Below the pieces are notes generated by a model. That model ran no database searches. It was not told the DNA's origin and was given only the letters and a program-made list of their open reading frames with translations. This document shows, piece after piece, positions 17,685 to 26,343 of a stretch of 64,000 nucleotides of DNA. Every line of letters begins with the position of its first letter. Positions within the stretch are counted from its first letter, which is position 1. The DNA is from Candidatus Nanopelagicales bacterium (GTDB lineage: Bacteria > Actinomycetota > Actinomycetes > S36-B12 > GCA-2699445). A program made the translations under genes and the position numbers. The DNA is taken from the NCBI GenBank assembly GCA_037045355.1, contig JBAOHO010000012.1, positions 1 through 64,000 on the forward strand, written 5' to 3'.

Positions 17685-18563
17685 TCAGCGCAGGAACGGC
17701 GTGGGCAGAACCGCCCCCGACCCCGCGAAGGGGTTGCTCGTTTCGACCAGGATGAACAACATCAACGCGACGATCCCCGCCATGAGCCCCATCAGGACCA
17801 TGTTCTGGACCAACGGTGCCGGCTGGTAGGCAGCGGTCACCGCGAGGTTCAGAATCGCCAGCAGGAAGATCAGCCCGATGATGCCGGGGGCCTGCGGCCG
17901 GGGGAGCTGGTGGATCCGCTGAGTTCCTTGATCCAAGATGTCCGGGATGGCAGTGGTGATCGCGCCCCAGGACGGGTCGTTGGTCACTTCTGCAGGGGGG
18001 TCGGCCAGAACCGTCACCCTGGCCAACTCGGCACCGAGGCGGCGGTGCAGGTTCAAGGCCTCGACGCTGTTCGCCTGCTCCAGCAGCGGCCACTCCTGTT
18101 CCACGACGGCAGTGCCGTAGCCACGCAGAGCTTCGAGGACAGCGTCCTTGTGGGGTCCATCGGGCAACCCCGCCGCGGCGAGCACCGCGCTTTGGTAGTA
18201 GCCGCCTTCTTCTTCGAGCGCGACCCGGGCGTCTTGTGCGTTACCCCAGAAGTTGTTCAGCGTGAACGCCAGGAGGAACACGAAGGCTGTCGTGGTGATG
18301 GCCATGATCCGCCCGGCCAGGTAAAACGGCTTGGGGGGCTTGCCGGAGTCGTCGTCGTCTTTGTCGTCGTCGGTCTCTTTGTCGGCCTTGCCGTCGGACT
18401 CCTCGGCCGTTTCCTGGGGCTCCGGTGGCCAGGGATCGCCGTTGGACAGCGCGAGGATCCGATCATGGAATCGCCACACGATGACCACCGTGATCGCCAC
18501 CGTGATCGCCACCGTGAGAAGAAGTCGGACCCAGCCAGGAACCTCCGCGAACAACCACGCCAT
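17685..18563 (-). CDS. DUF4239 (bestrophin-like) membrane protein
   Basis: The product is 292 residues (ATG 18563; a GTG one codon earlier is equally possible). One N-terminal helix (VRLLLTVAITVAITVVIVW) is followed by an acidic, Asp/Glu-rich cytoplasmic linker (DKETDDDKDDDDSG), then LAGRIMAITTTAFVFLLAFTLNNFWGNAQDAR, the hallmark of the DUF4239/bestrophin-like family, and two C-terminal helices. Family members are proposed anion-channel-like proteins; no activity is proven here. It is monocistronic between the NnrS-like gene and a secreted-protein gene on the same strand. Length is slightly above the family norm because of the acidic linker. Confidence 0.75.
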   Translation of the reverse strand: MAWLFAEVPGWVRLLLTVAITVAITVVIVWRFHDRILALSNGDPWPPEPQETAEESDGKADKETDDDKDDDDSGKPPKPFYLAGRIMAITTTAFVFLLAFTLNNFWGNAQDARVALEEEGGYYQSAVLAAAGLPDGPHKDAVLEALRGYGTAVVEQEWPLLEQANSVEALNLHRRLGAELARVTVLADPPAEVTNDPSWGAITTAIPDILDQGTQRIHQLPRPQAPGIIGLIFLLAILNLAVTAAYQPAPLVQNMVLMGLMAGIVALMLFILVETSNPFAGSGAVLPTPFLR

Positions 18564-18635
18564 CACGTTTCGATCAAACCAAATTCCCAGCCTCAGAAGC
18601 CAATCACGACAGGCGGGCCTTCATCGGCACCGCAG

Positions 18636-19280
18636 TCAGCGGGTGCGGACACGCGGGAGTCGGAATGTCTCGGAGACGCCCTGGATCGACACAACTCCCG
18701 AGAAGGTCACTGCCTTGACGCGACGAGGGATCCGCGCGGAGTCGATAGTGACGCCACCGCCGCTGACCTCAGCGCGATAGGTCCGCGACCATCCCGACGC
18801 GGACAGCCGCACGGACGCACTCCCGCCCCGCCAAAGGTTGCCGCTGAGGCTGACGCGGACCGTGCGCGTCGCACTCGAATACGACCGGCGCGCTTCGTCG
18901 AGGTCGATGGGGATGTACACCTCACGGGGAGCAAAGCAGGAGCGTGAGAAATCCGGCGCCTGCTCGCACACCTGCCACCACGCTCGACCGGCGTCGATGG
19001 GGTCCACGGGCGTGTAACTCGTCTCGCCGCTGGTGTTGGAGTTGACGTCGATCTTCTCGGCGGACATCTCGCCGGCCGAGCCGGACACCTCGGGAGACCC
19101 CGCGAGCAGGAACGTCGAGAACTGGCCGGGATGCTCAGCGGCCCACTGGAACGTCGGCATTGCCGTCGGCGTCGTCTCACCTGCTGCGGGTGACACGGGA
19201 ATGGCGGCCGCCGCGGAGACGGTGGCGCCGAACGTGGCTGCGGTCAGGGCGGACAGAAACACCAGTCGTGTCGACCTCAT
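18636..19280 (-). CDS. Secreted hypothetical protein
   Basis: The product is 214 residues, ATG at 19280. TAGCCT (19292-19287) lies six bases before the start and no ribosome site is present, so the mRNA is probably leaderless. The N-terminus MRSTRLVFLSALTAATFGATVSAAAA is a signal peptide. The mature protein has an N-terminal segment similar to fibronectin-like modules (SPAAGETTPTAMPTFQW) and a beta-rich C-terminal half with repeated short strands (TVRVSLSGNLW, SVRLSASGW). Two cysteines (CEQAPDFSRSC) may form a disulphide. I do not recognise the family. Confidence 0.65.
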   Translation of the reverse strand: MRSTRLVFLSALTAATFGATVSAAAAIPVSPAAGETTPTAMPTFQWAAEHPGQFSTFLLAGSPEVSGSAGEMSAEKIDVNSNTSGETSYTPVDPIDAGRAWWQVCEQAPDFSRSCFAPREVYIPIDLDEARRSYSSATRTVRVSLSGNLWRGGSASVRLSASGWSRTYRAEVSGGGVTIDSARIPRRVKAVTFSGVVSIQGVSETFRLPRVRTR

Positions 19281-19335
19281 GAGCTCAGGCTACTTCCGTC
19301 AGCCAGTGCGTGACTGTGAATCACACTCGGACGGA

Positions 19336-19821
19336 TCACTGACCCGCGGCGTCGCAGGCGGAGACAAGCGCCGCCAGGATGGGCAGTTGGCTCGGCATCA
19401 CCTTGGCGCGTGCGGTGGGCAGGTCGAACCAGGCCGCGCCATCGCACTCGGGGAACTCTCCGAGTCGACCGGATCCACGCGGCCACTCCATCGTGAACGT
19501 GTTGCTCGCGAGGAACCTCAGTCCGGCCGCGGTCTCGCAGGACACCTCCACTGCGAACGTCTGGACCGTCTTGCCCTTGTGCACTCGAACGCTGCCCAGC
19601 TCGATCAGTTCCCCCGCGGGTGCCGGGATGCCGAGTTCTTCGGTGAACTCCCGCCGAGCCACATCGGCGGGCGCCTCCTCGGCCGGGTCGTACTCACCTT
19701 TGGCGATGGACCACGCGCCCTCGTCCTTGTGCTCCCAAAACGGTCCTCCCATATGGGTGAGGAACACGTGCAGATCGCCCTCGATCCACTGAAACGGCAA
19801 GAGACCCGCGCTGAGCACCAT
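19336..19821 (-). CDS. NUDIX hydrolase
   Basis: The product is 161 residues, ATG at 19821. It contains a NUDIX box, KGEYDPAEEAPADVARREF followed by TEELGI, with the catalytic REFTEELG core intact. The box Gly sits one residue early relative to the textbook spacing, as in related small NUDIX proteins with an IAKGE/IPKGE start. The first strand (SAGLLPFQWIEGDLHVFLTHMGGPFW) matches the same subfamily. The role is hydrolysis of a nucleoside diphosphate linked to X; the substrate is not predictable. It is preceded by the divergent GNAT gene with about 210 bp between. Confidence 0.9.
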   Translation of the reverse strand: MVLSAGLLPFQWIEGDLHVFLTHMGGPFWEHKDEGAWSIAKGEYDPAEEAPADVARREFTEELGIPAPAGELIELGSVRVHKGKTVQTFAVEVSCETAAGLRFLASNTFTMEWPRGSGRLGEFPECDGAAWFDLPTARAKVMPSQLPILAALVSACDAAGQ

Positions 19822-20033
19822 ATCCCCAGTCTGACGTCAGAGGGTCCCAAGTCCCAGCCTGACCTCATCGGCCGGTGCTCCCCGCCCGAGCGTCATGACC
19901 TCCCCCGCATCCTCGAGATCCAGACAGGCCCGCCGGCACGGACCCGGATGCGATTGCCACGGTCATCCCGCAACTACCGCGACGCGAATGCAGGCGCACC
20001 CCGAATCCGCAAGCGTGGCTACGCTGATCCCCC

Positions 20034-20903
20034 ATGGCGCCACTCGTCCGGCTGACCGACCTAGACCATGCCAGGGGCGAGGTCGTCGAGATCTGGAACC
20101 GAGCACAACCGCAGGAGCCCTTGTCGCCGTCCGAGGTGGGCCGGATTCTGGCCGCTGATCCCGGCTTGGTGCTCGTCACGCCCGACCGCTCCGGCGTGCT
20201 CGCGGCGACGCTGCGAAGCAGCACTTCTGGTCGACGCGGCCATGTGCGCTTGATCGCCGTCGACGACGCAAGGCGGCGCCAGGGCGTGGCCTCGCAACTG
20301 CTGGATGCCGCAATCGACTGGATGGTGAGGCAAGGCGCCACATCCCTGCGGTGGGGAGCTGAGGCACCTTGGTACCTCTGGCCGGGCATCGACGCCGCGT
20401 GGGACGCTGCGCTGGCGCTCGCCGCCCACCGGGGAGCCCGACAGACCGGGGAGGCCGTCAACCTCTGCTTGACCACCGACTTCCACATCGAGCCTCCGGC
20501 CGGTGTCACGATCGAGCGGTTGACCTCCGCTGCCCATCACGCGGACATGGTCGCGGCGGCACGCGAGCTGGTCGGACGGAACTGGCCACCGTGGCTGGTG
20601 GAGTTCGACCTCGCGGTCGAATCCGGCACACTGTTCGTCGCGTTCGCCGGGTCTGAGCCATTGGCCTTCATGGCCCATTCGACACTGCGCCATGGGTGGT
20701 TGGGGCCGATGGGAACCGATCCCGAGCATCAGAGTCGCGGGGTCGGGGCCGCCACGATGTCCGCTGCGTGCGCGGACCTGGCACAACGCGGGGTCGACAC
20801 CGCGCAGATCGCCTGGGTGGGGCCCGTGTCGTACTTCACCCGCCTCGGCGCCCGCCCGTGCCGAACCTTCCGGCAGATGGCCCAGGAACTGCCGCAGGCC
20901 TAA
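20034..20903 (+). CDS. Tandem-GNAT N-acetyltransferase
   Basis: The product is 289 residues. ATG at 20034; TACGCT at 20020-20025 is 8 nt upstream and no ribosome site is visible, so probably leaderless. Two GNAT folds are apparent: residues about 1-130 with the acetyl-CoA loop RRRQGVASQLLDAA, and about 155-285 with HQSRGVGAATMSAAC. Both keep the Q/RxxGxG/A pattern. Two-domain GNATs of this size include MshD (mycothiol synthase)-like and other acyltransferases; the sequence is too divergent to claim mycothiol synthesis. It overlaps the convergent deacetylase gene by 4 bp at its 3' end. Confidence 0.85.
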   Translation: MAPLVRLTDLDHARGEVVEIWNRAQPQEPLSPSEVGRILAADPGLVLVTPDRSGVLAATLRSSTSGRRGHVRLIAVDDARRRQGVASQLLDAAIDWMVRQGATSLRWGAEAPWYLWPGIDAAWDAALALAAHRGARQTGEAVNLCLTTDFHIEPPAGVTIERLTSAAHHADMVAAARELVGRNWPPWLVEFDLAVESGTLFVAFAGSEPLAFMAHSTLRHGWLGPMGTDPEHQSRGVGAATMSAACADLAQRGVDTAQIAWVGPVSYFTRLGARPCRTFRQMAQELPQA

Positions 20904-21733
20904 CCGGGGGACCGCATCAGGTCCCGGAGTTCTCGGTATCCGATGAGTTCGATCCCGGCCAGTGCCGCGCGGAAGAACTCGTCGGTGCAATAGAGCCGGT
21001 GGTCATCCACGCGCCCTTCCCAGTCAGTGAACGCCTTGCGTAACTGCGGCGTCTCACGCGCGGGATGAGCGTGGAACTCGGTGACCCCAGGCGGGATGTC
21101 AGCGAGCGCAGCTATCAGCGCGTCCCGTGATCCCACATGCGTGAGCGGGATCAGGTGGTCGGGGGTGAAGACGCCGGCGATCGCAGCGCGCTGGCGAGCC
21201 ACAGAGGGGTGGGTGGCCGAGCCGCTGAGGCGCACGGGCAGACGGTACTCCGCGGCGATCTCCAAGTAGAGGCCCTGGAACCGGGAGTGATCCTGAACGG
21301 CATACATGTGCGAGGTCAGGTGCGTCACATCGACACCCCACGCCAGGACCTGTTCGATCTGGGCGCGCAGCTCGGCGGCGACATCGGACTCGGCTGCGTT
21401 CTCCAGTAGCCCCGGGACGGAGCGGAACATGGTGCCGTCATGCCGACACAGGCTGCCCCCAAGCGTCAGCGGCTGCCATCGCACACCCTCCCATTCGCAG
21501 TTCAGGGTGAGATGAACCCCGATATCCAAACCGGCGACCTCGGTGGCGGCTGCTTCCGCGGTTGGACACGGCGCCATGAGCGAGCCGGACGTCGCCACGC
21601 CCCAGGTCAGGGCGTCCACTGCGCCGTGGGTCACCTCGGGCAGCAGTCCGATGTCGTCACACGAGACGATGACGATCCGCGCATCGGGTGCCCGACCCAA
21701 CCGCTGCGCCAGTGTGGGTTGTTCCACGTCCAC
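20900..21733 (-). CDS. ChbG/YdjC-family carbohydrate deacetylase
   Basis: The product is 277 residues (GTG at 21733, after GAGG). The motif IVIVSCDDIGLLPEVTHGAVDAL places the metal-binding Asp pair of the YdjC/ChbG family near residue 25. GVHLTLNCEW near 71 and HLTSHMYAVQDHSRF near 138 provide the conserved histidines. Family enzymes remove N- or O-acetyl groups from oligosaccharides such as chitobiose; the substrate here is unknown. Length agrees with the family. It is convergent with the GNAT gene and overlaps it by 4 bp, with no other sugar genes nearby. Confidence 0.87.
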   Translation of the reverse strand: MDVEQPTLAQRLGRAPDARIVIVSCDDIGLLPEVTHGAVDALTWGVATSGSLMAPCPTAEAAATEVAGLDIGVHLTLNCEWEGVRWQPLTLGGSLCRHDGTMFRSVPGLLENAAESDVAAELRAQIEQVLAWGVDVTHLTSHMYAVQDHSRFQGLYLEIAAEYRLPVRLSGSATHPSVARQRAAIAGVFTPDHLIPLTHVGSRDALIAALADIPPGVTEFHAHPARETPQLRKAFTDWEGRVDDHRLYCTDEFFRAALAGIELIGYRELRDLMRSPG

Positions 21734-21871
21734 GAGGACCTCGGGCCTTCAAGTTCAGCGTGAGGGCTCGTTGCTCACGACACCATGCACAGGTCAACTC
21801 TCATCATGCGACACGTCGACACACTGTTGCTCCCCAGCATGCGTCTCAAACGGCAGCCGGAAGACCGCGGC

Positions 21872-22828
21872 TCACTGCTCCTGCACGGCCACCCGTTCGG
21901 TGTCCCGCGAATCCCAACGGTCCAACAGAAAGGCTGCGGCGACTCCGACTACGATCCCGATGACGGTGTAGTAGACACGTTCCACCGTGATGGTGAAGCC
22001 CTTCTGTGGATCACCGAGGGACGCGAAGACCAGCAGCATCGGGGTCAGGAACAACGTCTGCATGAAGTAGTTGCCGCCCATGGAGTACGCGGCCAGCAGG
22101 AACAGGAAAACGGCGGCCAGCGCGGCAGCAGCCATCTGAGGCAGGAACAAGACGATCGGCAGCGCCACCAGGGCACCCAGCGCGGTGCCGAGCAATCGCC
22201 CCTTCAGGGTTTCGCCGCGTTCCTCCGGCATGGGTCGCAGGGCCACGATGATCGTCACTGTCACCCAGTAGCCATGGGATATCCCATTGGCCAATGCCCA
22301 GTACATCGTGGCCGCCGACAGGATGCCGAGGACCAACGCGTGGCGCCAGGCCACGGCTGCGGGTGTCGGTCGTGGTGGCGCCTCGAACTTCAGCACCTTG
22401 ACGATGATCAGTCCGATCATGCCGCCTGCCAGGGTCCACGCCCCAGCCTGCCACCAGTCCAGTTGCACCGGACCGGGGCCGAAGATGATGACGATGATCG
22501 GCGCCAATGTCATCAGCCCGGCGGAGTGCTGGTTCGTCAGCCCCAGCAGCAACGCCGACACGAGCATCAACACGGCGATCGCCCAAGGGGTGTTTCCCGC
22601 GACGTTCGACACGGCTGCCAGCGCTGCGGCCAGAACCGCAGACGCGGCGGCGGCACCCGTGTGGGACATGGGCGCAACGGCCATGACGAAGCCTGCCGCG
22701 ATACCGAAGGCCATACCGGCGTACTGACCGCCGATCGCGGTGGCGACGAAAGACGGCACGAGGACCGCCGCCAGGATGATGGCCGCGAACTTGGGCGTCC
22801 CCGGCTTGGGTTTGGTGATCAGCGTCAT
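21872..22828 (-). CDS. FUSC-type membrane protein (aromatic-acid exporter-like)
   Basis: The product is 318 residues. ATG at 22828 was chosen over GTG 22849 because AGGTGG lies before it. About ten to eleven hydrophobic helices are arranged as two similar halves. The segment GYWVTVTIIVALRPMPEERGETLKGRLLGTALGALVAL (near residue 185) is the FUSC/YccS-type signature (transition from a helix to a conserved R.....R.xGT motif). Family members are associated with efflux of aromatic carboxylic acids or with stress adaptation. It ends in an acidic cytoplasmic tail and stands alone. Confidence 0.82.
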   Translation of the reverse strand: MTLITKPKPGTPKFAAIILAAVLVPSFVATAIGGQYAGMAFGIAAGFVMAVAPMSHTGAAAASAVLAAALAAVSNVAGNTPWAIAVLMLVSALLLGLTNQHSAGLMTLAPIIVIIFGPGPVQLDWWQAGAWTLAGGMIGLIIVKVLKFEAPPRPTPAAVAWRHALVLGILSAATMYWALANGISHGYWVTVTIIVALRPMPEERGETLKGRLLGTALGALVALPIVLFLPQMAAAALAAVFLFLLAAYSMGGNYFMQTLFLTPMLLVFASLGDPQKGFTITVERVYYTVIGIVVGVAAAFLLDRWDSRDTERVAVQEQ

Positions 22829-22994
22829 CCGACCACCACCTGACGGCACGTCACGAAGTGATCCCCGGCCATCTCTCCCGCTTCCGTTCTCGCACCGTCA
22901 ACCCGGCTTCTCGGTGGCAGACTAACCTTCAATCCACCGATCCACCGGCTGCTGCGCGCCGCCGACGAGCAGGTGATCGGGGCTACCGTGGAGT

Positions 22995-23930
22995 GTGAAC
23001 TCCTTCAAGAGAACCCTCACGACACTCGCCGCCGCGACCACGGCAGCGCTGGGGGTAACTGTTGTCTCGACCGGCCCCGCTGCGGCCGCGCCGCTGGACG
23101 GTGTGGAGGACTACCTGGCAACCCGCGCAGGAGTCGTACAAGTCGCGGTCTACGACAACACGACCGGCAAGACCTCGGTCTACACCGACGCGGACACGAC
23201 GCAGTACACGGCGAGCATCATGAAGGTCGACATCTTGGCCGGATGGCTGCGTTCGTTCCAGGACGACAAGACCGAGATCCCCTCAGGAGTCCCCTATTCC
23301 TTGCAGTACCTGATGACCCAGATGATCCAGGTGAGCGACAACTCCGCAGCCACTGCGCTCTTTCACTTCGGGGGCGGGTGCCGAGCGTTCACGAAGTTCA
23401 ACAAGAAGATCCCCATGCCGAACACCGACGTCGGGTGCGAGAGCCCCACGTACTACGGCTGGGGCAACACTGAGACCACCGCGGCCGACCAGGTGCGTTT
23501 GATGAGAGCTTTCGCCTACGGAACCCCGGAGAAGAACCCCAAGGGCAAGAAGGGCAAGCCGGTCCTCGGCAAGGCGGCACGAACCTATGGCCTGGGCCTG
23601 ATGGAGAACATCCAGGCGGACCAGAGTTGGGGAATCACCTGCGGGCCCTGGGGAACGACATGCGACCCACCCAACTACGCCCCTCGGGACCCGGACATCA
23701 CCGTGGCACACAAGAACGGGTGGAAGACCCTGCCCACGTGTTCGCAACCCATCGCCCAATGTCCCTGGCAGGTCAACAGCATCGGCTGGGTCAAGGGTGC
23801 GGGCCGCGACTATGTCATCGCCGTACTCACCACCAAGGACCCCGTCGGCGCAGGCGGGACCGAGGGCTTCACCTACGGCATCACCACGATCCAAGGTGTT
23901 TCTCGACTGGTGTGGGACAACTTGGGCTGA
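22995..23930 (+). CDS. Secreted class A beta-lactamase-like serine hydrolase
   Basis: The product is 311 residues, GTG at 22995 with TACCGT (22984-22989) five bases upstream, so probably leaderless. A signal peptide covers about residues 1-35 (ending TGPAAAAP). The catalytic SxxK is TASIMKVDIL, a second motif is VSDNSA (SDN), and KTG is represented by HKNG. All three motifs are in the order of the class A penicillin-recognising fold. Family members include beta-lactamases and DD-peptidase-like enzymes; the KNG variant and six extra Cys make drug resistance doubtful, so a cell-wall role is more likely. A hairpin overlaps its stop. Confidence 0.85.
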   Translation: MNSFKRTLTTLAAATTAALGVTVVSTGPAAAAPLDGVEDYLATRAGVVQVAVYDNTTGKTSVYTDADTTQYTASIMKVDILAGWLRSFQDDKTEIPSGVPYSLQYLMTQMIQVSDNSAATALFHFGGGCRAFTKFNKKIPMPNTDVGCESPTYYGWGNTETTAADQVRLMRAFAYGTPEKNPKGKKGKPVLGKAARTYGLGLMENIQADQSWGITCGPWGTTCDPPNYAPRDPDITVAHKNGWKTLPTCSQPIAQCPWQVNSIGWVKGAGRDYVIAVLTTKDPVGAGGTEGFTYGITTIQGVSRLVWDNLG

Positions 23931-23945
23931 CGCATCGGTCAGCCC
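23924..23945. terminator. Bidirectional hairpin between two convergent secreted hydrolase genes
   Basis: GGGCTGAC and GTCAGCCC form an 8-bp perfect stem with a 6-nt loop. It includes the stop codon of the plus-strand gene and sits 3 nt before the stop of the minus-strand gene. Confidence 0.65.
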
Positions 23946-23948
23946 GGA

Positions 23949-25754
23949 TCAGCGACCCGGCTTGGGCAGGTGCTCCAGCCACAGGGCGAAGTTCGGGGAC
24001 CCCAGACCTGATGCCTTGTCATAGCCGACCTTCGCCGAGCAGCAACCCCGGTCGTATACGTCGTTGTTGCCATCGACCACGTCGTAGAACGCCGCCGGGT
24101 GCTGTTGACTCAGGCGATAGAGGAACGGCTGCACGGTGCCGAGCGGAGGCTTGCCCTTGGCTCGCTGAGAAGCCACGATGACGGCGACCGCAGCCGCGGT
24201 GAACGGAGCCGCGAAGCTGGTCCCACCATCGCCGCTGAGTAACACCTCGGGACCCTCGCTCATCAAGTAAGGCCAGTTGGGGCCAGGAGCCGCATGGGCG
24301 GAGACGTCCGGCACCGTTCGGCTCGACGACTTCGTCATGGACTTCGGCTGCCACCAGGGGCGCTCGAACCACCGAGAGGTTCCGCCGCCGCCACCACCCA
24401 GCAACGGACCGTCCGGGGGCAGCTGAGCCGTGGAGTTCCACACCCATTCCCCGGTGCGGTTGTTCGCCGCATCCAGGATGATGCGGGTGCCCCCGACCGA
24501 CGTGACGTAAGGACTCGTTCCCGGGTAGTCGACCGCGAGTTTCTTGTTGCCCTTGCCCGTCCCGTTGTTCTCGACACAGTCGCTGGACCCCTGATCCCCG
24601 GCTGACGCGAACACCGAGGTGCCCGCGAGCGCCAAGCGCTGCAGGACAGCCTCAACCAGCGACTTCGACATACCTTTGAGGCCTCCGCCGCCCTCGTACT
24701 CCTGTTCACATACGCCGTACGAGACCGTGATGACATCGGGCATCCGGGGCAACGCGAACGCCTTGGCCCACGCCAGGTGCCAGCGACCGTCATACGGTGA
24801 CTGCTCAACGACATCGACCCGGCTTCCTGCCGGAAGCACAGCCTGCACGGTTTGGACGTCCACTTGACCCTCGGTCGCTTGGGGCAACTGCGTCCGCAAC
24901 CCCTGGACAGGACGGCGGGTGAAGATGGACCGCCCGACCTCGAAGCAATCCGCGGAGCCTTTCAAAGCCACGCTGGTGTATCCATCCTCCAGCGCGAGAA
25001 TCGCGATTCGTGCGTTCTTCGCCACGGAATCACTCGCAGGCAGATCGTCGACGCCGTAGGCGGTCCTGAGCTGGTTGTATCCGTAGACGATCTCCTTCAA
25101 GTCCTCGGGATAGCAGCTGATCGGTGTGCCTTCATTGATCCCCTCGTACGGGGGAAGTGCGCGGGCCTGCGCCTGCGGATCCGCGTCGGTCTTGACGTCC
25201 ACTGCCACGAGTTCGCGGACCTTCTTGGACACCTTGTCCGGCAGCGTTCCCTGACTGCGCAGAATCTCAAAGACCAGACCCGAAGCAGCTCCGCCCACTG
25301 CCTTCACCGGCTTGCCCAGCCACTTGCCCATGTCTCCGGCGCGTCCCGTGACCGTTGCGAACACACCCGTTCGGTCCAGACGGACTTCGAGGTCGTAGGA
25401 CTTGGCGCTCGAACGCAAGGCGTCGAGGGAGTTGCTTCGCGCACCGTAGTCGTTCCGGATGGCCGATCGATCGGGGAAACGGCGGTACTGCTGCGATGTC
25501 GGGTCGGACACCTCCGCGATCTGATCTACCGCTGCCGAGTCGCGCCGCTTGAGCCCCACGGTGAAGTTGACGGTCGTGTTGTCCTTGACCGGTTTCCACT
25601 GGTTCTGGGTCATCTGGGGCGCGACGGGAGCGTCGAACGCCTGATCGGTTTCTTCGCCGCCGAGCGCGGCCGGCGTCAGGCTGCTCATCGCGAGTGCTGC
25701 CACCGTCCCCACGATCGTGAGTGATCCCCAGGCTGTTCGGGCAGCTGTCGACAT
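23949..25754 (-). CDS. Secreted S53 (sedolisin/kumamolisin-type) serine-carboxyl protease
   Basis: The product is 601 residues. ATG at 25754 follows AGGAGG with good spacing; the longer frame to 25874 lacks a signal and was rejected. A signal peptide (about 1-30) precedes an S53 pro-domain (LKRRDSAAVDQIAEVSDPTSQQYRRF) and the catalytic domain. The triad is recognisable: ExxxD in EGQVD near residue 295, the oxyanion-hole Asp in SAGDQGSSDC near 385, and Ser in GDGGTSFAAP near 513. The C-terminal calcium site region (YDVVDGNNDVYDRGCC ... GYDKASGLGSPN) is present. Such enzymes act outside the cell, usually at acid pH, after self-removal of the pro-domain. Paired Cys suggest disulphides. Confidence 0.93.
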   Translation of the reverse strand: MSTAARTAWGSLTIVGTVAALAMSSLTPAALGGEETDQAFDAPVAPQMTQNQWKPVKDNTTVNFTVGLKRRDSAAVDQIAEVSDPTSQQYRRFPDRSAIRNDYGARSNSLDALRSSAKSYDLEVRLDRTGVFATVTGRAGDMGKWLGKPVKAVGGAASGLVFEILRSQGTLPDKVSKKVRELVAVDVKTDADPQAQARALPPYEGINEGTPISCYPEDLKEIVYGYNQLRTAYGVDDLPASDSVAKNARIAILALEDGYTSVALKGSADCFEVGRSIFTRRPVQGLRTQLPQATEGQVDVQTVQAVLPAGSRVDVVEQSPYDGRWHLAWAKAFALPRMPDVITVSYGVCEQEYEGGGGLKGMSKSLVEAVLQRLALAGTSVFASAGDQGSSDCVENNGTGKGNKKLAVDYPGTSPYVTSVGGTRIILDAANNRTGEWVWNSTAQLPPDGPLLGGGGGGTSRWFERPWWQPKSMTKSSSRTVPDVSAHAAPGPNWPYLMSEGPEVLLSGDGGTSFAAPFTAAAVAVIVASQRAKGKPPLGTVQPFLYRLSQQHPAAFYDVVDGNNDVYDRGCCSAKVGYDKASGLGSPNFALWLEHLPKPGR

Positions 25755-26003
25755 GGTGACCTCCTGAGCGTCGCGATTCGTGTGTAGCACCACCACCACG
25801 GGAGTGTGCGATTCGCGTTCCGATTCGGGCCATAGGTCCCTGTGAAAACCCTGCCGGGTGGCAGATCGCGACATTTACTTCCATATCTGTGGTGCGGCCA
25901 GCGCGAGCACGAAGTTTCGTTTGCGCCAACCTGGACCACGGTGGGCGGTTCGCCGTGTCGGAGATCGTGGTTCGTAGCGAGATGCCGACGCCCTCGCTCT
26001 CCG

Positions 26004-26062
26004 ACCAGTGCTCAGAAGTCGCCACATTTGGCCGGATCACAGCAGCCCCTGGCGGGATCACA
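26004..26062. repeat. Direct repeat copy A (about 59 bp)
   Basis: The block begins ACCAGTGCTCA and aligns without gaps with the copy starting at 26204. It holds two copies of the GGATCACAGCA core. Confidence 0.75.
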
Positions 26063-26203
26063 GCACAACGTGCGCGAACTAGACGACCAGGTACGCCGCC
26101 GACCCCTCGGACCCCTCGGTCGACGTCCAGACGAATCCCCGCCGGGCACCAGCAACGATCCCCTGGCAGGCGAAGCGGCGCCCAAAATGACGAGAGCCCG
26201 CCA

Positions 26204-26262
26204 ACCAGTGCTCACATGTCGCCGCATCTGGCGGGATCACGGCAGCCGCTGGCGGGTCCGCC
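26204..26262. repeat. Direct repeat copy B (about 59 bp)
   Basis: The copy starts ACCAGTGCTCA and is aligned gap-free with 26004-26062 at an offset of exactly 200 bp. About ten substitutions separate the copies. It ends about 80 bp upstream of the fibronectin-III gene start. Confidence 0.75.
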
Positions 26263-26343
26263 GAAACGGCGTCGCCGCGAGTGACCGCCGCCTGCGGAGT
26301 AGCATCGATAAGTGGGTTTGCTTGCCCAGAAGAGGTGGCAGTG

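Larger units (their letters stand above)
25755..26343. other. 589-bp divergent intergenic region with duplicated blocks
   Basis: No gene is supported. This region separates two divergent secreted-protein genes. Two roughly 59-bp blocks (26004-26062 and 26204-26262) are imperfect direct repeats exactly 200 bp apart. A shorter motif, GGCSGGATCACRGCA, occurs at about 26030, 26051 and 26230. These may be operators, but no known consensus was recognised. Confidence 0.6.

Noticed and set aside
23949..25754. S53 protease lacking its catalytic Glu and Asp
   Set aside because: A first alignment put Gln at both sites, but aligning on the downstream Pro places E and D of EGQVD at the catalytic positions.
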